Both the position numbers and the translations under genes were made by a program. Positions 58,709 to 64,000 of a DNA stretch of 64,000 nt are shown here, piece by piece. The notes beneath the pieces are model-generated. The model was not told the DNA's origin, ran no database searches, and saw nothing but the letters and a program-made list of their open reading frames with translations. Each line of letters opens with the position of its first letter. The first letter of the stretch is position 1. Source of the DNA: Pseudisothecium myosuroides (Eukaryota; Streptophyta; Bryopsida; Hypnales; Lembophyllaceae); the NCBI GenBank assembly GCA_951799445.1, contig OX637292.1, positions 19,595,296-19,659,295 on the forward strand, written 5' to 3'.

Positions 58709-58719
58709 CCTTATATAGG
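58709..58719 (-). promoter_or_regulatory. TATA box of the solo LTR
   Basis: CCTATATAAGG on the minus strand, in the same conserved block as in the other copies. Confidence 0.6.
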
Positions 58720-59021
58720 TTTCCCAAGGGCTCATCCCTCTCTCTAAAGCTCTAAGGTAACCTTATCAACGGGGATTTTCATCCTCATCCTCAAAGATTT
58801 TCATCCTACATCCTAAATTTCTACTTCTACCATCTATGTTGGACCAACATCCTAGCGTAATGAGATTAGCTCCAATCGCCAAACGGATTGCGCCGTTGGA
58901 TCCAAATTGCCGTGTTTAGTCCTACATCCCCTAGCCCCCCTGTATCGAGGCCAAAAACCCATCGTAGGCTAATTTAGTTTAAAAACCAAATCGTGGTAAA
59001 ATCTTAGATCTTGGGGGTCTC

Positions 59022-59348
59022 CTATTTTGAGAAATGTGAATAGCCTAGGGTCTCCGGTAGGTGCGAGAGAGTCGGGAAGGACTTTTGGTTGACTTCGTTT
59101 CGCCATCGTATGGGCCTGGGATGCCGGTCAATGTGGCGGGGACCCCGCCACGTGGTTAATTCCCGAGGAATCTCGCCGGTTCGGGTACTTGCCGCTATCG
59201 GAATGTCGTGAAACTTCATGGAGCGCATTATTAACATAAAACAAGCTAGTCTAATTTTTAGTGAGATTTTATTGTAACCTGGGTAATTTCCATGAAATTC
59301 CCGTTGGAGGTTAGGAGGGTTGACCACCCGAAAAAGGTTCTTCTGCAA
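59022..59348 (-). pseudogene. LTR-internal ORF, solo copy (N-terminal part out of frame)
   Basis: It retains about the last 100 residues of the 124-residue ORF of the palindrome arms (KISLKIRLACFMLIMRS, HDIPIAASTRTGEIPREL). A single missing base near 59330 shifts the upstream part. Confidence 0.35.
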
Positions 59349-60495
59349 GTTGGAAGATGCCGGGAATTTTCATGTGACCTATCAGGGAGTCGCATGAAAG
59401 ACGTGCGGGTGTGTTTCCGTACCTGGCAGGATTGGTCAATGGAGATTAAAACTGGTCATCTCCTTGAATTAGCGACAGTGCGGGAATCTTTTGCAGGTGG
59501 AGGAATCTTGGCAAACCGATTTTGCCGTTGGACTTCTGGCATGGGATTCACCCTAGAATACCATCCTTGGGCTATAGATTCCTCCATGGGCCTGGTCTTG
59601 CGTGAGTGGCTCCTGCATGCTAACAATCGGGATTTTGGGAATTCGTCGATCTAATGGAGAATTCTAAATCTAACTCTAGGACCCAACCTAGTGGCCTTGC
59701 TGTGGATCCCTTGGACCGACCTAGCCATGAATCGCCACATTCATGGTGGGATTTAGCCCTTTTGGGGCTGTGTGACTCGAATCCTCCAAATCTAACCTTT
59801 TCGTTATTTCTATAATATTTTTAGGCAAGGTTTGGGGGATTCTAAGTAAAAAACACAAATCTAGACCAAATACTATAATGGGTATGACACAACCCTATTT
59901 CGGTTCTACACTCTTTTTATGGGTTTTTGTATACTTTTATCAACTTAAAATTGCAAATTTCCAAAAAAATAATTCTACGAGTCCCAAATGACAAATTGGG
60001 AGCTCACAGTACCCCTGATTCACATTCAGATGAACATCTGAATGCCAAAAAAAATTGGGAAAGATAGACTACCTCGGCATTCAGATGTTCATCTGAATGC
60101 CGAAAAAAATTGGGAATTGTACCCTTGATTCGCATTCAGATGAACATCTGAATGCCAAAAAAACAAACGGAATGATAGAATTCCCCTGCCCTAGAACTGT
60201 AAATCAAACTTAAGAGTGATAATTGAGGTTTTAGGATTCTTATACCTATAGATTCGGCGCCAGCGTCCTCGCATTGAACCCTACATGTGCACACCCACAA
60301 AAGAGAAGACTTGAAATTTTGGGCGTTGACTAAGTGGCCTGATTACATTGGGAGGGTTTGTATTGCAAGGAATCTGCAATTTCACAAGCACCAATTGTAG
60401 GATCACACAAAAGCGACTGAAAATCGCACAAAAGTATAAAAGAAACAAATGCAGTTTCTGAGTAGGGCACAATTTCAGTGAACGAACCAAAATTG

Positions 60496-60912
60496 TCAAC
60501 CCCCGAGGTCCTCTAGCTTCGGATCCTGGCTCCCGACATCGGCTGGAGCGGCGACTTCATTCGCAGCTGTCGCTGCAAATCTCTCGTCATTCAGGGTCTC
60601 CGGGACGCGCCCGGATTGCGCAAACATACCCACGTACCGCGCTATTAGAACCTCGACCATGATTTCCGGCGCCACCCAGTGCGCCTCGACTGTACTCTTC
60701 ACATCCTCCCGGGCAAGACGGAGGCACTTGTAGTGGAAGGACGAGTTGATCAAAGCCTTTGTGTCCTTGGACACTAATCATGCTTCGTCCACCGCCCCGA
60801 TGACATAGGTGAGGCGCGGGAGAGGAACCTCGGGACCCCAATTCTGTCGCGGCTTGTAATTCAACCTCGATAACATCACCGCCACAACACAATCTGGGAA
60901 AACACGATCCAT
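60496..60912 (-). pseudogene. Unidentified ORF with one in-frame TGA
   Basis: From ATG 60912 it reads 44 codons (MDRVFPDCVVAVMLSRL...), hits TGA at 60780-60778, then continues in the same frame for 93 more codons (SSFHYKCLRLAREDVKS, EAHWVAPEIMVEVLIARYVG) to a stop at 60496. GC content and composition are coding-like and unlike its neighbours. No family recognised. GCA TGA could derive from GCA CGA. Confidence 0.45.
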
Positions 60913-60969
60913 TCGAGCAAATTCACAAATTTGAATTCACGAGTAGAAGAAGAAGGTGCTGAGCAGACA

Positions 60970-61112
60970 AATGACGAGAAAATTTTGATGACAGGGAAAA
61001 ACTACAGAAGCAGCAGTTGTGGAAAGAATGGCGCACACGCATTGACAGCAACGAAAAACTACAACAGCATCGTTTCTGGGAAGAATGGCGCACACGCCTA
61101 GACCTTTCATGA
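60970..61112 (+). pseudogene. Fragment with two 19-residue repeats (EWRTR motif)
   Basis: Two 57-bp units at 60996 and 61053 encode EKLQKQQLWKEWRTRIDSN and EKLQQHRFWEEWRTRLDLS, ending TGA at 61110-61112. Upstream in frame there is a stop near 60970, so only about 45 codons are open. Looks like the tail of a Trp/Arg-rich repeat protein, unidentified. Confidence 0.35.
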
Positions 61113-61816
61113 CACACAACAAGGGGAAAAAAATTATACAAAGCAACTGTGAGCCCCCAATTCGTCACTAGAGACTCACAGTTTTTTTTTTTTTCAATTT
61201 TTACAAATTTAAGTATAGTTTTATATACAAAAAGCCTAAAAAAGAGTATAAAACCAAAATAGGTATGTCACGTACCAATATAGCATTTGCTCCCTTATAG
61301 GTTATTTTCCTCCAAATAAATCCCATTTCCACTTGTACATAGGTTAAAACGAGGAAATGTAAGAAAATAGTAGAATTAAGGTTAATCCAGCCCAAACAGC
61401 CAAACCTACGGTACATGTGACATCTTATGGTTAAAATTGATCCGAAGGTATACCGTTGAGGTCCTAAGTCCATTCCCAGAGATAGGTTTCACTTTCCCCA
61501 TAGCATCGAAGAAATAGCGGAAACTCCAATTGTTGGCCTACAGGAGTTACAAACTTAAGATGAACCCGTAAGAGGAATCTACGGGTGAAGTATGGTGCTC
61601 TAGGGTGGAAATCACATTTGAGACTCAATGGCGAAATCGGCTTGTCAAGATTCTCTTGTATGTGAAAGATTCCCTAGTTGCCGGAATTAAAAGAAGAAGA
61701 TAGAATTTGATTCTCCTCTGACCTTTGTGCAAAGTAAAAATATGAGCTTGCACATCCTTTGTGGAATTCTATGAGAGGTTTCATAAAAAGTTTCGGAATT
61801 TTCTGACTTATAGAAG

Positions 61817-61996
61817 ATGCCCTTCCGGATGGTCAACCGCCAAAACCTACAATGGGAAATTCCTAGAAATTACCTAGGTTGTGGTAAAATCTCACTAAAA
61901 ATTAGATTAGCTTCTTTTATGCTAATAAGATGCCCCACTAAGCTTCAAGACATTCCGATAGCCAGAAGTGCCCGAACCGGCGAGATTCCTCGATAA
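61817..61996 (+). pseudogene. LTR-internal ORF core, diverged fourth copy
   Basis: 59 codons (begins MPFRMVNRQNLQWEIP) align without indel to the core of the 124-residue ORF; shared: KISLKIRLA(S/C)FMLI and TGEIPR. It ends at TAA where the other copies read on. The upstream frame has TAG just before the ATG. Confidence 0.35.
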
Positions 61997-62408
61997 TTGA
62001 CAAATTTGAAGTTTACGATGGAGTTGACTTGTGTATCGGGAGCATACAAAATCGGAATGAGGTCAAAGCTAGGTCTTTTTTTACTCCTTCATACCTACTA
62101 AAGAACCTAGGCTAGTTACTTTTCTCAGAAAAGTCAACCTCCAAGATTTGGGTTTTTACCTCGTTTTGGTGTTCAATTAGTGGTAGATTATGTTGCGTTT
62201 TTTGGAGTTTGGTTAAAGGCTAGGGGATTTTTGAAGACTAAAAATAGCCTTCTGAAGCCAACGACGCAATCGGTTTTCAATTTGGAGTTAATCTCCAAAA
62301 GTTAGAAGTTTGGACCAGCGTAGAAAGTCAAAATTGATTATTTAGGATGAAAATCTTACATGATAAGATTACTAGGAAAAAGAGGGGGGATGAACACCCT
62401 TGGAAATG

Positions 62409-62416
62409 TATATAAG
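62409..62416 (+). promoter_or_regulatory. TATA box of the fourth giant LTR
   Basis: TATATAAG followed by AGGGCTCATTTCCCTCTC, which matches the promoter block of the other copies. Confidence 0.6.
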
Positions 62417-63244
62417 AGGGCTCATTTCCCTCTCACAAACACCCCTTGTAGCCATATTTTGGCTCACTTTACACATTTGGGTCCATTTAGTTGGATTTTG
62501 GCCATTTTAGGCCACGTTGCCAAAATTGTGTGTTTTTGGAGCATTTTGAGCTCTATTGTCACTACTTTTCAAGCTCTCTTTGAAGGACATTGGGGTCTCT
62601 TCAAAGTTTGTCTTGTTTCTTACATTGAGGTCTTTTTTGAGGTATTATTGTTGGATTTTTGGGAACTTTAAACTAATCATAAAGCTTACCTCCCACCGTA
62701 CCTTGGCGATGCCGCTTTGGGGGGATTCTAGTGCTTGACGTCTAATTTTGAAGTGTTGTTCATGTGGTCAATTTGCTAAGTTGTTTGGGAGTTTAGTACG
62801 TGGTACAATTACAGAAGCTTTATTTCTTATTGTTTTGGGTGTAAGAGAAAATACGGCAAAGCTATAGTCCCTTCTTATGTTTAGAATTTCAAGTGTGAGA
62901 AAAAATACGGCAAAGCTATAGTCCCTTATGCTTAGAATTTCGAATATAAGAGAAAATACGGCGAAGCTTTGGTTCTAAGAAGTCTTAGAAAAATCCCATA
63001 AAAATTAGGTGCTAGTCTACATTTTCGTTTTCTCACTAGTCACCAAGTTTAGTTTCCAAAACGCGAAGTTTGGAGACCCAAGTTTAGTATCCAAAAGTTG
63101 GTATGTAAAAATTCTCATCTAGCTATCCACCTTGGCGATAATTACGGTTCTTTTTGGAATACCCCCCACTTAAAAGTGTCAATGTAATTCCGTGAGGGAA
63201 AGGCTCAAAGGTCCCAGTTGGGAAGTTTGTTTTTGCTAATAAGT

Positions 63245-63490
63245 TCGGACAATAAGAAGGGAACAGTCGGATTGGGAGCAGAGGGCGAGCCACCAAGGGA
63301 CCGGCCACGTCACCCCTCACCTCGTGCTGCCACGTGTCCCGCAAGGGAGCAGTCGGAACTGGGAGCAGAAGGCGAGCAAGGAGGGACCGGCCACGTCACC
63401 CCCTGCAGCGTGCTGCCACGTGTAGGCAAGGGAGCAGTCGGTAAGGGAGCAATCGGACTGGGAGCAGTTCGGCCCCGGTTGGGCAGTCAA
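63245..63490. repeat. VNTR inside the fourth giant LTR
   Basis: Imperfect units of GGGAGCAGTCGGA(A)CT and ACCGGCCACGTCACCCC types. They sit at the position of the GC-rich VNTRs of the other copies but with a different unit. Confidence 0.65.
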
Positions 63491-64000
63491 GCAAACTGAA
63501 TCCTTGTTGCAACTCATTTTTTAAAAATAACAAAAAAAAACTCATACTAAAAGCTATCAAAAACTTCTCATATACTAGGGAGGAAGAAAATCGTATTGCA
63601 TTAGTAGAAGTAGGATGAGCAAATAGGATAGGAAGTAGTAGGAAAAATTTAATTTGAAATTAGAATAGGAGTTAAAGGAAGGAAATAGTGAATAGAATAG
63701 CAAAGTAGAGAAGTAGAGATTAGAAATAGTGACAATTAGAACTCTTCAAACTTAACAATGGCATAGAATTCTCTCAATCCTTCATACTCTCAATAGCTAG
63801 TGGTACCAACCGGTTCATATTACAAGTTTAGAATTAGTGAGTGAGGTTGAGAGTTTAAATGGGAAAACATTAGAAGAGGAGTTTAGAAAATCCTAAAGGA
63901 GTGATTTGAATCATTATTTAGAAATAGGATAGAACAAATTATTGACTTGAAAAGAAGGAAGAAGCTTATCAATTCAATAATTCAAAGGAATTACTGGAAA

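Larger units (their letters stand above)
55279..60008 (-). mobile_element. Giant solo LTR, 4730 bp
   Basis: Starts TGTGGGCGCTAGATTACCC and ends GGGAGCTCACA. The flanks ATACC (55274-55278) and GTACC (60009-60013) match at four of five bases, a 5-bp target-site duplication. TATA is at 58709-58719 (minus), so the LTR 5' end is 60008. Contents match the palindrome arms: ORF 59022-59348, invariant block 58381-58410, 93-bp repeats about 58060-58310, VNTRs 57400-57515 and 57580-57740, purine-rich strand 56470-55640 (minus). No protein of a retroelement is present. It may be a solo LTR left by recombination, or a complete non-autonomous element of unknown type. Confidence 0.8.
55177..60155. repeat. 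55-bp palindromic satellite interrupted by a solo LTR
   Basis: Five 24-bp palindromes with arms (G)CATTCAGAT and ATCTGAATGC lie at 55177, 55231, 60022, 60077 and 60132, with period 54-55 bp and an AAAAAAATTGGGAA spacer. The giant LTR sits between the second and third. Confidence 0.85.
61148..64000 (+). mobile_element. Fourth giant LTR, diverged, truncated by window end
   Basis: Starts TGTGAGCCCCCAATTCG at 61148. It is collinear with the other copies: GTATAAAACCAAAATAGG near the start, AAAATCTCACTAAAAATTAG at about 61890, TATATAAG at 62409, invariant block 62692-62721, three AAAATACGGC(A/G)AAGCT motifs at 62852-62970 and a VNTR at 63245-63490. It is much more diverged than the other three copies. 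It could be a solo copy or the 5' LTR of a full element beyond 64 kb. Confidence 0.7.

Overview
The window is nuclear DNA of a land plant. It holds two intact host genes: a lectin-domain receptor kinase and a 22-exon ASHH2/SDG8-type histone methyltransferase with CW, AWS, SET and post-SET domains. Around them lies long AT-rich intergenic DNA full of transposable elements. Methyltransferase introns are mostly 80-1000 bp, unlike the very long introns of many conifers. The clade cannot be fixed from sequence alone.

Layout. 1-3.5 kb: gag-protease part of a Ty3-like retrotransposon, open at the left edge and without reverse transcriptase, RNase H or integrase. 3.5-6.0 kb: a 72-bp tandem array, a broken small ORF and a 40-base poly(A) run. 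6.0-15.6 kb: two copies of a giant LTR-like repeat (about 4.8 kb each) head to head, forming a near-perfect 9.6 kb palindrome with a 101-bp loop. 15.6-17.9 kb: 3' part of a hAT transposon with a spliceable intron, one 4-bp frameshifting duplication and a striking helically spaced TCGCC array before its terminal inverted repeat. 18-21.5 kb: MITEs and a nested palindrome. 21.6-23.7 kb: the receptor kinase (+). 24-30.8 kb: AT-rich DNA with MITEs. 31.6-41.8 kb: the methyltransferase (-), with its 5' leader and promoter at 41.8-43.3 kb. 43.8-54.2 kb: MITEs, foldbacks, a nested insertion with a recognisable empty site, tandem arrays and a TTAA-flanked element. 55.3-60.0 kb: a third, solo copy of the giant LTR inside a 55-bp palindromic satellite. 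60.5-61.1 kb: gene-like fragments. 61.1-64.0 kb: a fourth, diverged giant LTR running off the window.

The four giant LTR copies share TG...CA ends, a TATA box, an ORF upstream of that TATA box, an invariant 30-bp leader block, 93-bp G-box repeats, a copy-specific GC-rich VNTR and a long purine-rich strand. The two host genes have no visible functional link. The receptor kinase probably acts in cell-surface signalling. The methyltransferase deposits H3K36 methylation during transcription elongation. Exon coordinates of the methyltransferase were worked out by hand from splice sites; all 22 exons keep phase and give 1753 residues.
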